Assembly (NCBI GenBank): GCA_019918135.1
Contig: WBZZ01004797.1
Span: 80,001 to 144,000, forward strand
Direction: 5' to 3'
DNA from: Paulinella micropora
Lineage: Eukaryota > Cercozoa > Imbricatea > Euglyphida > Paulinellidae
Length of the DNA: 64,000 nt
The position numbers and the translations under genes are program-made. Within the stretch, counting starts at the first letter, position 1. Every line of letters starts with the position of its first letter. The notes under the pieces are model-generated. The model saw only the letters and a list, made by a program, of their open reading frames with translations, was not told the DNA's origin and did not search any database. This document shows positions 40,401 through 52,097 of this stretch, piece by piece.

Positions 40401-43400
40401 TCCGAACGCCAGCTGGGCGCTCACCAACGACTGGTCCAACGCGTGGACCAACACGTGGGCCGCAGGCACGTCGACCACACGCTTTGCGGCGCAGCTGCGC
40501 CTCATCTCCGAGGTTGCCGCCGTCTCGCAGCAGTGGACCTGGGACGCGAGCACCGGGCGCCTGCAGTCCCAGAACGCGCACGCCTCGTACCCCGGCGGCG
40601 GCTTCCTGAACACCGACGACAACCGGCTCAGCGTCTACGGCGTGGCGTCGGCCGCCAGCGCGGGCGCCGTGGGCCTGGGCACGGGCTTCGTGTTTAACTT
40701 CACGCTGCTGCAGCTCAACGACGCCGGCACGACCTGCCTCAACGTCAAGGACGGCGTCGACATCAGTGGTTACCCGTACCGGCCGCTCGGCCTGGTAGGG
40801 GGCGGCTGCACGCCGTCCCCTAATAACATGCTCAGCTACTCGGGCTATGGCAACAGCACGTTGCGGTTCGCGTACGTAGGCGACGGCGGCTGGTGCCTGT
40901 ACAACGGCTACGACCCTAGCTGCGGTCTGTGCGGCGGGGCCAACGTGGCCTCGGCGCTAGTCAGGTGCAACTCCGTCAGCCTCAAGCCGACCAACTCGCA
41001 GTGGCGCGTATCATCGACCACCGTGTGGGTCGTGGAGGCCAACGGGCCGACGGGTCCTTGCGCGCTAGCTACGTCAACGCCAACGGCCACTACGTCCACT
41101 GGACCAACAGCGCCACCAGCAACGTCGGCGTCTTCCTAGACAGCGACACGCCGAGCCCCCCGCGCGCCGGGTTCCACTTGTACCGACCCTCGGATGGCTA
41201 CTGCGCCGAGCCCGTGGCCCTGAACAGCGGCACGTGGCTGCTCGCGTCCCCGAGCTTCCCCCTCTACACGTCCAGCAACACACAGCACAGCGGCGCCTGG
41301 AGCCTGAGCGGGTCTAGTGTTCTTGCCAGTGATTACGACCTCTGGAAAGCGTTCGACGCCTCGTCCGGCAATGGCTGGGTGTCGCAAGCCATCGCTTACC
41401 TGGGGCCCGGCGGCACTTACCAGGCGGCCATCTCCACCGCGGGGATCCCCGGCGAGTGGGTGCAGATCCGGCGCGTCGCCGCTCCTGCCCTGACGCTCTA
41501 CAGCTTCGTCTACACCACGCGCTCTTTCGGCAACAGCTGGAACGCGTACCCGAGAAGGTTGGCAGTGCTCGGCTCAGTGGAAAACAGCGACACGCCCACC
41601 AGCTGGACGGTGCTGTACCGCTCTATCGGCGACGAACCGGCCTGGACGCTCGACACCAGGACTTTTGCGCTCCAGTCGACGGGGGCGTACCGGGTCTACC
41701 GCTGGGTGTTCGAGTCTGTCTACACCACCGCCAATGGCCTTACTTACGCCGAAATAGGAGAACTGAGCCCGCGCTTCAGCGTGGCCGTCGGTACGTCCGG
41801 CCACCTCACCTGGCAAATCCACAGGTCCAGTTACGCTTATAACCTAAACGGTGACTACGAGGCAGGCAAGGCGTTTGACAACGAACCCGGCAGCGCCTGG
41901 TCAAGTTCCACCAGCTACATAGCGGGCACCGGTGCGTTTAATTCCGGCACGACCACGCAGGGCATCCAGGGCGAGTGGGTCCAGGTACGGTCCGCCAGCG
42001 GCTCCGCCGTCACGCTGACCGGCTTCAGGTGGCAACCGCAAACTAATGCCGGGGACTATTATTCTTCGCCAAAGGAGTTGACGATGCTTGGGTCCACCGA
42101 GAACAGTGACAGTCCCGGCAGCTGGACGGTGTTGTACGAAACCAGACAGGGTACCTTGGAGCCCTTCTTCGGCGCTGGCATTGCCTTTACCCTCATGCTC
42201 AACCAGACGGGCGCCTTCCGGGTGTACCGCTGGGTCCTCAGGTCCCTGTATGTCAACCTCACCAGGAGTGCCGATCTCGGAGAACTCTATCTGTACGTAG
42301 ACCTGGCGGACCGACACGCGTTACGCTTCACGCCCGAGGCCTGTTCGCGGCCCCCACTCTTTGCAGTGTTCAACCGCCGGTACCTGTTGTACAAGCCGGA
42401 TCCTAGGTTGCCCTGATCAACGGCTGGTCAAACCAATGGAACAACACGTGGGCCGCGACGGCAAACCCTACGCGCTACACGGTGTGGCTACGCCGTCTTG
42501 CCGAGCTGACAGATCTCACACAGGCGCAGTGGGGCTTTACGGCCACCGGCAACAATTGGACCGTCAAAAGCAACTTTCCCAACGCGTTATTTCCCGGCGG
42601 CGGCTACCTCAACGCGCAGGACAACCTGCTCAGCGTCTACGGCGGCAGCGATGCGGCGTCCGTGGGCGGGCTGGGTCTGGGCCTGCCGCCGGCTCTTGCC
42701 ACTGCTTTTGTGCAGCTCAGCACCGGCGGGTTTTGCGTGCACGCCACTAACGGCACGGACCCCCCCACGCTCTCCCTGTCTACCACCTGCACGCAGAACG
42801 CTAACAACCTGTTGGCCCTTTCCGGCGGCAGGCTCCGTGTGCCGTTCCGAGGGCCCGGCGACTACTGCCTGGCCAACGACTACGCGCCCTGCAGCGGCGA
42901 CTGTGGCCAACAACAGCTGGCCTCGTACTTGGTCTCCTGCGACAGCGTCAGCGTCCGGCCAGACGCCCTGCGCTGGCAGGTCGAGAGCCCCACCCAGCTG
43001 CTGCATGTGTGGTCTGGCCGGCGCGCTTACCTAAGCACGACGGCCAACAGCCTGCTCGTGTCGTGGTCTAGCGCCTCTATCCTCACGGTGACGTACCCGA
43101 CCGTACAGTCTTCGCCCTTCCACCTGTACAGGCTGACGGACAACTTCTGTGCGGGCCCGCTCCCGGGCGCAAGGTTCGTGAATGGCGGCGCGGTGGCGCT
43201 GCTGTTCAGCCCCGAGGCGTGCTGGCAGCCCGCGTCTTTCGTCTGGGACGGCGGGCGCATCCTGTACTTATCCCGCCGGGACTGGGCGCTGAGCAATTAT
43301 AACGGGCCCTCCTGGACCAGCTGGGCAGCGGCACGCGCTACGCGGTCATGCTGCGCCAGGTCTCGACGCTGACGGACACGTCGCAGCTCTGGACCTACAA

Positions 43401-43921
43401 CGCCACCGCGCAGACCATCATCCAACCCCTCGCGAGCCCCTGGTATATGAACACCGAAGACAACCAGCTGGGTCTGTACACAACCGTAGCTACCATTGGC
43501 GTCGGTTCCGGGCCCGTGATGTTCAGCCGCTGGGACCCGCCGAATGCGATAGCCTTCCAGCTGACCAGCAACAACCTGTGCATGACGGCCAACACCGGCG
43601 GTGCAGTGACTGCGTCCGCCTGTTCCTTGCTCGGAGCCAACGTGCTGTGGAAAGCAAGCTCTGGGCGAAGCCTCCTTCGGATCCCGCTGCTAGGCGACGG
43701 GGCTACTGTCTGTACAACACGTATCCCGGCAGTGGCGGGGAAGTAGCTTCGACTATAGTCCGGTGCAGCGCCAACAATTTGATGCCGTCTCGCATGACCT
43801 GGCACTTTACTGGTTTCACTATCCTGAAGCATAGTGCTACGTTGGCAGCGTCTTGGTACGATAATACTCCAAGGCATACTGTTGGGTCCTACCAACCCAC
43901 GGTAACGACTATTTTTGTGTA
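37471..43921 (+). CDS. Giant secreted adhesin-like protein, copy 1 (frame-broken)
   Basis: Signal peptide (MYVVLLLAACFLPSARPYC). Then an extra Ser/Thr/Pro-rich stretch unique to this copy (SATPYATPYATRS type), a PKD-like segment (GDGTPAQNC...CTHTFAVAG), BspA/DUF285-like repeats (FANVSGWNLSRATDVSWLF, to ~residue 410), a ~290-residue SVTPT mucin-like stalk, an EGF-like domain (DIDECALGLCPWGDC, about 39587) and a beta-rich region. Three Cys-containing modules each open FHxxRxxDxxCAxP (about 40247, 41172, 43120). Two discoidin (F5/8 C)-like domains are inserted in the second module (41219-42312). Four one-base losses relative to copy 2 break the frame (~41056, ~42409, ~43320, ~43700). It ends TTIFV-TAG. 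Probably a cell-surface or extracellular matrix adhesin. Confidence 0.8.
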
Positions 43922-44543
43922 GCCCGAGCGTACACACACACACAAAAGAAAGAGCAATGCATTTCAAAGAAACCGGACCCAGCTTCGAATTTGAAAGAGA
44001 GGCACTTTGCTACGAAGGGAGGAAGGCGAAACATGTACGTTGAGCGTTCAACTCGCACAAAAAGCCCCCCCCCCCTTTTCCCCACCTTCTCCCCCACCCA
44101 CGACATGCATACGCCATTCTCTCCCCCCCTCCTGCAAATAATTCGTGCACTCAACGGGGGAGGGGAGGAGAGGGTTCGGGGGGGGGTTTAGGTGGTATGA
44201 ATATACCATACCTTGGACCCAAGCGCAGAAAATTCCTTTTTTCTGTTTTTTGGTACAAGTGATGGAGTCCCTGGCCAATGATTTTAAAAACCCTTGAGCT
44301 TTTCAATTCCTTCTCCCTTACTCCTCCCTCTTATCCGCCTCTTCATTAGACACAAAAAAGAAGATTGCGCGCGCCGGCCTCGCCGGCATGTCTACCCGCC
44401 CTAGAATTACTCCTCCCCTCTTCGTTCCCACCGCGTCTTTTTCCCGGGTCTTTACACAGCAAAAATAGTTTGGAGGGTAGGTGGAGTAGAAAATCAGCAA
44501 TCTTAATTGATCGCCCCCAAGGGTCTTTTGTTTTGTTTCGGTA
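43922..44543. other. 3' flank of adhesin 1
   Basis: Contains a (CA)n run, C10 and G9 runs and TGAATATACCATACC. It matches in part the region after adhesin 2 (51012-51180 and 51755-52090). No gene. Confidence 0.5.
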
Positions 44544-44912
44544 CTAAGCGCAGCAGTCGAGCCAGCCCGAGGTCCAGGCGAAGTCCACCATTTCCTGGCG
44601 CTGCGCCGCGGAGTTCCGCCAATAAGCTTCAACCGAATAGTTAGGTTGCCGTGGCATAGCCAGCACGCGCACACCCTCTTGGCACAAGCCCTGGTACCCG
44701 GCCTGGCAGCCGCGGGGCACGTACACTGTCCTGGTCACCACAGGATCCAACAGCGCAAACATGAGCGCGGATGCCGTGCTCTGCGCCATAGCCCACGCCC
44801 GGGCGCACCTGAAGCGCTGCAGCTGCGCCCCGTAGTCGGCGTCCACGTCCAAGTAGAAAGCGTGCGCGGATCCCAGGCGCAGCAGGCTGGGCAGAAGCGC
44901 GTGTTTTTTGTC
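44544..44912 (-). pseudogene. Glycosyltransferase C-terminal fragment
   Basis: Encodes the last ~118 residues of the enzyme at 52098-53234 with few changes (RFRCARAWAMAQSTASALM, YVPRGCQAGYQGLCQ, AYWRNSAAQRQEM, ending LDCCA-TAG). Homology stops abruptly at about 44912. The sequence beyond matches 53517 onwards, so a deletion has joined the middle of this gene to the spacer upstream of the next array unit. Signal anchor and catalytic-motif region are missing. Confidence 0.85.
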
Positions 44913-45608
44913 TCGGGCATGAATAGACTGGATGATCACAGGTAAAAAGTGTGACTTAATGTAAATCACACCAGCCGGGTGACCTAGTAGAAGATGTTAA
45001 TAACCCCCGATACCATTTTTTATGCAAACACCTTTAATAAAGCTTGGGGAGATGCATAACGTTCGCCAAAAGAGCTAGCTTTCCGCTCGCGCCAGCTGGC
45101 AGTTATACTAGCTTACAGGCACCGTGAGGGTTGTGTGTGAACGACCAGCGCGTCAGCACTAGCGCTCAAGTGTCTCCTAGGCTAGTCTACCCGGTGTCGC
45201 TGCCGCCGCCGCCTGCCCCGTCGTCGTCGGAGCTGCCGTCGTCCGGCTGGTGGTCTTCGCAGACGAGGGTCAGCGAGTCGCCCACGACGACCGCCCCGTG
45301 CGTCGGCCGCCCCCCCCAAGCCACGGGCCCCGCTCCTTCCTCGCCGCGTGCGTCGGCCGCCCCCCAAGGCACGGGCTAAAGCGTCGTCCTGACTCAGTAA
45401 AACCCGAGCACACGCAGCACGCGCCACTACGCTCCCCCCCCGCCTCCACTTGGCCTCTCTCCCCTTCCCCTCCCCTCCTTCCCTCCGCCGGCCGAGGGCG
45501 CGGTTATGCGTACCAGGCTCTAGGGCTTCCCCCCCCTCTCTTAAACTCTGCCCAAGCAACCGGGGAGGAGCCCTAGCTTTTCGTCTGGTGCCAGCTTAGC
45601 GGCCCGCC
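44913..45608 (+). repeat. Array spacer, copy A
   Basis: Homologous to 53517-54218 (for example GAATAGACTGGATGATCACAGG at both starts, then GACCAGCGCGTCAGCACTAG). Contains the antisense scar of the Cys-rich gene, TGACTCAGTAAAA at 45390-45402 and the conserved leader GCTTAGCGGCCCGCC before the adhesin ATG. Confidence 0.85.
45187..45285 (-). pseudogene. C-terminal scar of the Cys-rich gene
   Basis: Reads VVGDSLTLVCEDHQPDDGSS with a DDDGAGGGGSD tail and stop TAG, matching the end of the intact gene at 57295-57705. Upstream codons are unrelated low-complexity sequence, so only the tail survives. Confidence 0.8.
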
Positions 45609-48600
45609 ATGCACCTAGCGCTGCTGTTGGCCGCCTGCTTCTGGCCCTCCGCCCGGCCTTACTGTGCCTATGAGTGGCGCGAGCGGCGGCCATCAGACTT
45701 GGTCCTGGACCTCTGGGTGCCGGCAGGCGGGGACGTCTGGACGCTGCCGGCGGGGAGTGCCATCTACGGCAACGGCACGACCGCCCGCCGCCGGCGCCTA
45801 GCGCAGGGGGGCGGATCCCCTTTCTGGGTGTTTTGGGGCGACGGCACGCCCGTCCAGCGCTGCAGCGACGCCGAGCCGTGCACGCACACGTTCGCGGCGG
45901 CCGGAGTAGTCATGGTGATCGTGGACGGCCCCGTCGTAGATTGGGCCATGACGCCGGCCTGGCGCCAGGGGCTGACGAGTTTCGTCGAGCTGCGGCGCAT
46001 CCACCAGTGGGGTGGGCTGCAGCTGGCCCCCAGCACGGGGTACCACTTCTACGGCGAGGAGTCGCTCGTGTCGCTGCCACCCCTCGCGGACCTCGACACG
46101 TCGCATGTCAGCAACCTGGCCTTTAGCTTTGCCCGCCTGTCAGCGGGCGCGTGCTTCGACGTGTCGGGCCTGCGGACCGACTCGGCCGAGACGCTGCGCG
46201 CGGCGTTCGCGAACTCGCCGTGCCTCACGTTTGCCAACACCAGCGCTTGGGACCTATCGCAAGTGCGGGACGTGTCGTTTATGTTCTCCGGCACGGGCGC
46301 GGCGTCGATCGGCGGGCTGGAAACATGGAACGTATCTCGCGTCGTGAACGCCACCGGCATGTTCGCGAACGCCGCCGCGCTGCAGGCCGACCTGTCACGC
46401 TGGGCGCTGGACAGCCTGCAGGACGCCACCAGCATGCTGGCGGGCGCGCCGCTACTGGCGCAGAATTTCAGCGGCTGGGCCGTGAACTGGACGCAGCAGA
46501 CGTGCCTGCAGCTAGTGGAGTCGGCGCAGCTCATGAACTGGCAGGCGCCGCTGGCGTGCCAGGCCTGGCTGCCCTCCGAGACGCCGTCGCAATCGGTCAC
46601 CCCTACCCGGACGCCCAGCGGCTCGGTCACGCCCAGCGGCTCGGCGACGCCCAGCGGCTCCGCGACGCCCACCACGTCAGTGACGCCCACCAGCTCCGTG
46701 ACACACTCCGTGACGCCCACCACGTCAGTGATGCCCACCGTGACGCCGACCGTGTCAATGACGCCCGCACCTTCGCAATCGCCCGGCGCCTCGACTACCT
46801 CAACCGCGTCACCTTCGCTGACAGCCTCGGCGACGCGCACCAGCTCCCCAACCTTGTCGGTGACGCCGACCAGCTCCGTGACGCCGGCGGTTTCTGTGAC
46901 GCCCACCACCTCGGTGACGCCGACCGTTTCCGTGACACCCTCCAGCACATCCACTCTGTCCGTGACGCCCACGACCTCGGTGACGCCCGCACCTTCGCAA
47001 TCGCCCGGCGCCTCGACCACCTCCACCGCGTCACCTTCGCTGACGGCCTCGGCAACGCGCACCAGCTCCCCAACCTTGTCGGTGACGCCGACGGTTTCTG
47101 TGACACCGACGGTTTCTGTGACGCCCACCACCTCGGTGACGCCGACCATCTCCGTGACGCCGTCCGCGACGCCGACCGTGTCTGTGACGCCCACCACCTC
47201 GGTGACGCCGACCCTTTCCGTGACACCCTCCCGTACGCCCACTCTTTCCGTGACACCGACCGCTTCAGTCACGCCCACCACCTCGGGGACGCCGACCCTT
47301 TCCGTGACACCTTCTCGTACGCCCACAATTTCCGTGACGCCGTCCGCGACGCCGTCCGCGACAACGACCGCGACACCGACCGTTTCAGTCACGCCCACCA
47401 CCTCAGCGACGCCGACCCTTTCCGTGACACCCTCCCGTACGCCCACTCTTTCCGTGACACCGTCCGCGACACCGACCGTGACACCGACAGTTTCAGTCAC
47501 GCCGTCCGTGACGCCCACGCGATCTGTGACGCCGACCCTTTCAGTGACGTCGTCAGTGTCACAGTCAATGACGCGGTCCGTAACGCCCACGATCTCTGTG
47601 ACGCCGTCCACGACGCCTACGATCTCTGTGACGCCGTCAGTGACGCCGTCCGCGACGCCCACGATCTCTGTGACGCCTTCCAAGACGCCCACGATCTCTG
47701 TGACGCCTTCCAAGACGCCTACGATATCCGTGACACCGACACGCTCGCCCGACATCGACGAGTGCGCGCTCGGGTTGTGCCCGTGGGGTGACTGCACCAA
47801 CACCTACGGGAGCTACACCTGCACTTGCTGGCCGCAATCCTTTCCGCCGTACACCGGCAGCGGCTGTGCGCGCGACTACGTCTTGCCCGAGTTCAGCGTT
47901 GGCGACTACTGGCTCACCAGCGTTCTCTTTGGTACCGCAGCTCTTAGCCTGGGTACCGACGCCACCTACGGCAAATATGTAGAGCTTATAGCACCTAGTT
48001 CCACCAATCCTCCCGATTATGCCAGGGTGGTACACACGTTTCCGCAGAACTTGGTGCTCAAGAAAGGGCTAACGTATGCTCTCGAGGTGAGCGGAATGAG
48101 GACTGGTACGAGCGCGGGCACGCTAGCGGTGTCTGTCGGCCTCGGCGCCGGCACCCCGCAGGTGATTTCGCAGGCCGCCCTATCCAGCTTCACTACCCTT
48201 AACGTGCTGACCAAGCAAGTGTTGCCTAGGTACACGCCCCCGACCGCCGACATCACCTTCAACAAGCTCTACGTGGAGCTGCAGGCGTCCGCCATGTCCT
48301 CGGCGGTGAGGCTGTTCCGTTTTCGGCTCAACAACACCGGCGCGTGCCAGAGCGTGACCGCGTGTACGGGTGGCCAGGCCTGCGTGCTGCCCGACAACCA
48401 GGACGCCTACAGCTGCGTCACGCCCTTCCACGTGTTCCGGCCGTCGGACAAGTTCTGCGCCGAGCCGCTGACCGAGGCAGTCTTCGACGCGGGCTTTGGC
48501 GTCCAGCTGCAACTGAGCCCCGAGGCCTGCGGCCGGGAACCGCCTTTTGTGTTCAGCGGCGGCCAGCTGGTGTACGTCCCGAACGCCAGCTGGGCGCTCA

Positions 48601-51011
48601 CCAACGACTGGTCCAACGCATGGACCAACACGTGGGCCGCGGGCACGTCGACCACGCGTTTTGCGGCGCAGCTGCGCCTCATCTCCGAGGTTGCCGCCGT
48701 CTCACAGCAGTGGACCTGGGACGCGAGCACCGGGCGCCTGCAGTCCCAGAACGCGCACGCCTCGTACCCCGGCGGCGGCTTCCTGAACACCGACGACAAC
48801 AGGCTCAGCGTCTACGGCGTGGCGTCGGCCGCCAACGCGAGCACCGTGGGCCTGGGCACGGGCTTCGTGTTTAACTTCACGCTGCTGCAGCTCAACGACG
48901 CCGGCACGACCTGCCTCAACGTCAAGGACAGTGTCGACATCAGTGGTTACCCGTACCGGCCGCTCGGCCTGGTAGGGGGCAGCTGCACGCCGTCCCCTAA
49001 TAACATGCTCAGCTACTCAGGCTATGGCAACAGCACGTTGCGGTTCGCGTACGTAGGCGACGGCGGCTGGTGCCTGTACAACGGCTACGACCCTAGCTGC
49101 GGCGTGTGCGGCGGGGCCAACGTGGCCTCGACGCTAGTCCGGTGCAACTCCGTCAGCCTCAAGCCGACGAATCTGCAGTGGCGCGTATCGTCGACCACCG
49201 TCTGGGTCGTGGAGGCCAACGGGCCGACGGGCTCCTTGCGCGCTAGCTACGTCAACGCCAACGGCCACTACGTCCACTGGACCAACAGCGCCACCAGCAA
49301 CGTCGGCGTCTTTCTAGACGACGTACAACCCCGGCGCGCCGGGTTCGACCTGTACCGGCTCTCGGATGGCTACTGCGCCGAGCCGATGCCAAGCTTTTTT
49401 AGTTCGGCGACGGTAAGCAGTCTGCGCTTCACGCCCGAGGCCTGCTCACGGCCCCCGCTCTTTGTCGTGTTCAACCGCCAGTACCTGTTGTACAAGCCGG
49501 ACCCTAGGTGGGCCCTGACCAACAATTGGTCTAACACCTGGAACAACACGTGGGCCGCAACGGCAAACTCTACGCGCTACAATGTGCTGCTGCGCCGTCT
49601 TTCCGAGCTGACAGATCTTACGCAGGCGCAGTGGAGCTTAACGGCCAGCGGCAGCAATTGGACCGTCAAGAGCAACTTTCCCAGCGCCTTGTTTCCCGGC
49701 GGGGGCTACCTCAACGCCCAGGACAACCTGCTTAGCGTCTACGGCGGCAACGACGCGACTGCCGTGGGTGGGCTGGGCCTGGGCCTACAGCCGGCTTTTG
49801 CCACGGCTTTTGTGCAGCTCGGCGACGCTGGATCTTGCGTGCACGCCGCGAACGGCACGGACCCCCCCACGCTCTCCCTGTCTACTACCTGCACGCAGAA
49901 CGCTAATAACTTGTTGGCCCTCTCCGGCGGCAGGCTTCGTCTGTCGTTCGGGGGCCCGGCGACTACTGCCTGGCCAACAACTACGCGCCCTGCAGCGGCG
50001 ACTGCGGCCAACAACAGCTGGCGTCGTACTTGGTCTCCTGCGACAGCGTCAGCCTCCGGCCGGACGCCCTGCGCTGGCAGGTCGAGAGCCCCACCCAGCT
50101 CCTGCACGTGTGGTCCGGCCGGCGCGCTTACCTGAACACGACGGCCAACGGCCTGCTCGTGTCGTGGTCGAGCGCCGCTACCCTCACGGTAACGTACCCG
50201 GCCGCACAGTTCTCGCCCTTCCATTTGTACAGGCTGACGGACAACTTCTGTGCGGGCCCGCCCTCGGGCGCGAGCTTCGTGAATGGCGGCGCGGTGGCGC
50301 TAGTGTTCAGCCCCGAGGCGTGCTGGCAGCCCGCGCCTTCGTCTGGGACGGCGGGCGCATCCTGTACGTGCCCCGCCGGGACTGGACACTGGACTCCTGC
50401 TGCGGCGGACCCGCTTGGAACGGGCGCTACGGGGTCATGCTGCGCCAGGTCACGACGCTGACGAACGCGGTGCAGATGTGGATCTACAACGCGGCCGCGC
50501 AGACCATCCGATTCGGCTACGACCCCACGTTTTACATGAACACCGAAGACAACCAGCTGAACGTGTACACCAGCGTGGCTACCATCGGCGTCGGCTCCGG
50601 GCCCTTGATGTTCAGCCGCTGGGACCCTCTGAACGCGATTGCCTTCCAGCTGACCAGCAACAACCTGTGCATGACAGCCAATACCGGCGGCGCAGTGTCT
50701 GCGTCCGCCTGTTCTTCGCTCGGAGCCAACGTGCTGTGGAAGGCAAGCCCCTCGAATAGTCTCATTCGGTTCCCGTTGCTAGGCGACGGGGGCTACTGCC
50801 TGCACAATGCGCACCCGGCGGTAACGTGGATACACCGTCGACCATAGTCAGGTGCAGCGTCAACGGCCTTCTCCCGAGTTACATGAGCTGGCAATTTAAT
50901 AGTTACAGTATTCTTAAGCACAGCGGTACGTTGAGAGCCTCTTTTTACGATAGTACTAGTCAGCATGTCGTGACGTGGTGGGGCCCCACAGTAACTACTA
51001 TTTTTGTGTAA
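45609..51011 (+). CDS. Giant secreted adhesin-like protein, copy 2 (frame-broken)
   Basis: Signal peptide MHLALLLAACFWPSARPYC; PKD-like segment; BspA/DUF285-like repeats (SAWDLSQVRDVSFMF, ETWNVSRVVNATGMF, SRWALDSLQDATSML) to ~residue 320; SVTP stalk ~residues 325-715; EGF-like DIDECALGLCPWGDC (~47754); a beta region with a short Cys motif (TACTGGQACVLPDNQDAYSC). Then three ~265-305-residue modules start at 48426, 49348 and 50221. The first ~4.4 kb is uninterrupted. Three one-base losses follow (near 49950, 50336 and in a C run at ~50813). It ends TTIFV-TAA, aligned with copy 1 TAG. It lacks the discoidin-like insertion of copy 1. Many N-glycosylation sequons. Confidence 0.85.
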
Positions 51012-51218
51012 CCCGAGCACACACACACACACACAAAGCCAAAAAAAAGAGCGATGGACACAGCTTTGATTTTGACAAAAGAGGCACTCTATTTACCAAG
51101 GGGGAGGTGGCGAACACCTTGTACGTTGCACGTTCAACTCGCACACGAGCCCCTCTCTCCTCCCCCCCCTCCCACGACGTGCAGGCGCGAACGCCCGCAC
51201 ATACGCCATTCGCCTCCT

Positions 51219-51660
51219 GTCGGATAACTTCTGTGCGGGCCCGCCCCCGGGCGCGAGCTTCGTGGACGGCGGCGAGGTAGCGCTGGTGCTCGGTCCCGAG
51301 GCGTGCTGGCAGCCCCACGCCTTTCGTCTGAGACGGGGAAGGGCGTCCTGTACTGGCCCCGCCGGGACTGGGCGCTGAGCGCTTGCTGTGGCAGGCCCGC
51401 TTAGGGCAGCCGAGCAGGCGGCACGCGCTACGGGGTCATGCTGCGCCGGGCCACGACGCCGACGGACGCGACGCAGCTCTGGACCTGCAACGCACAACGC
51501 GGCCGCGCAGACCATCCGATTCAACTTCGACCCCACGTTGGACTTGAACACTGACTGCAGCCAGTTGGGCGCGTACACAACCGTGCCTGCCATCGGCGTC
51601 GGTTCCGGGCCCATGATGTTCAGCCACTGGGACCCACTCAACGAGCAAGGGTTTATGCTC
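51219..51660 (+). pseudogene. Degenerate extra copy of the third adhesin module
   Basis: Begins inside the module start (GATAACTTCTGTGCGGGCCC) and follows the order of the copy-2 third module (EACWQP, CCRRDW-type, TIRFNFDPT, YTTVPAIGVGSGPMMFSHWDP) but in several frames with deletions. No start or signal peptide; a relic of a partial duplication. Confidence 0.8.
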
Positions 51661-52097
51661 GTGATCGGTGCTGTATCGAGAAATCTAATAAAACGAAAGA
51701 ATGCTGGACCCCCGAATACTGACTACGGCAGTTCTCTTTCTGTGTACTAAGGAGACTAAAAACCCTTGAGCTTTTTCAATCCCTTCTCCTCCTTTCTGCT
51801 TCATTTGCCACAAACAAGAAGGCCGAGCGCGCCGGCCGTGCCGGCAGGTGTACCTGCCCTAGGAATACCTCTCCCCTCTTCGTCCCCACTGCAACTCCTT
51901 CCCCTTTACCGCGCGAAAGGGTTTGGAGGGTACCTCGGGAGTTAGGAAATGAGCAACCTTAATGCAAGAACCTGTAACACGTGAACTGAGTTTTTTTTCA
52001 TGTAGTCTTTTTTGGTGCCATGTTTTTCTGGGGAGCTTGGCAAGGCGGGCACCTCCCCTCTACTCCCTCTTTCTCTCTCCGGTGGTTCTTTTTGGTT

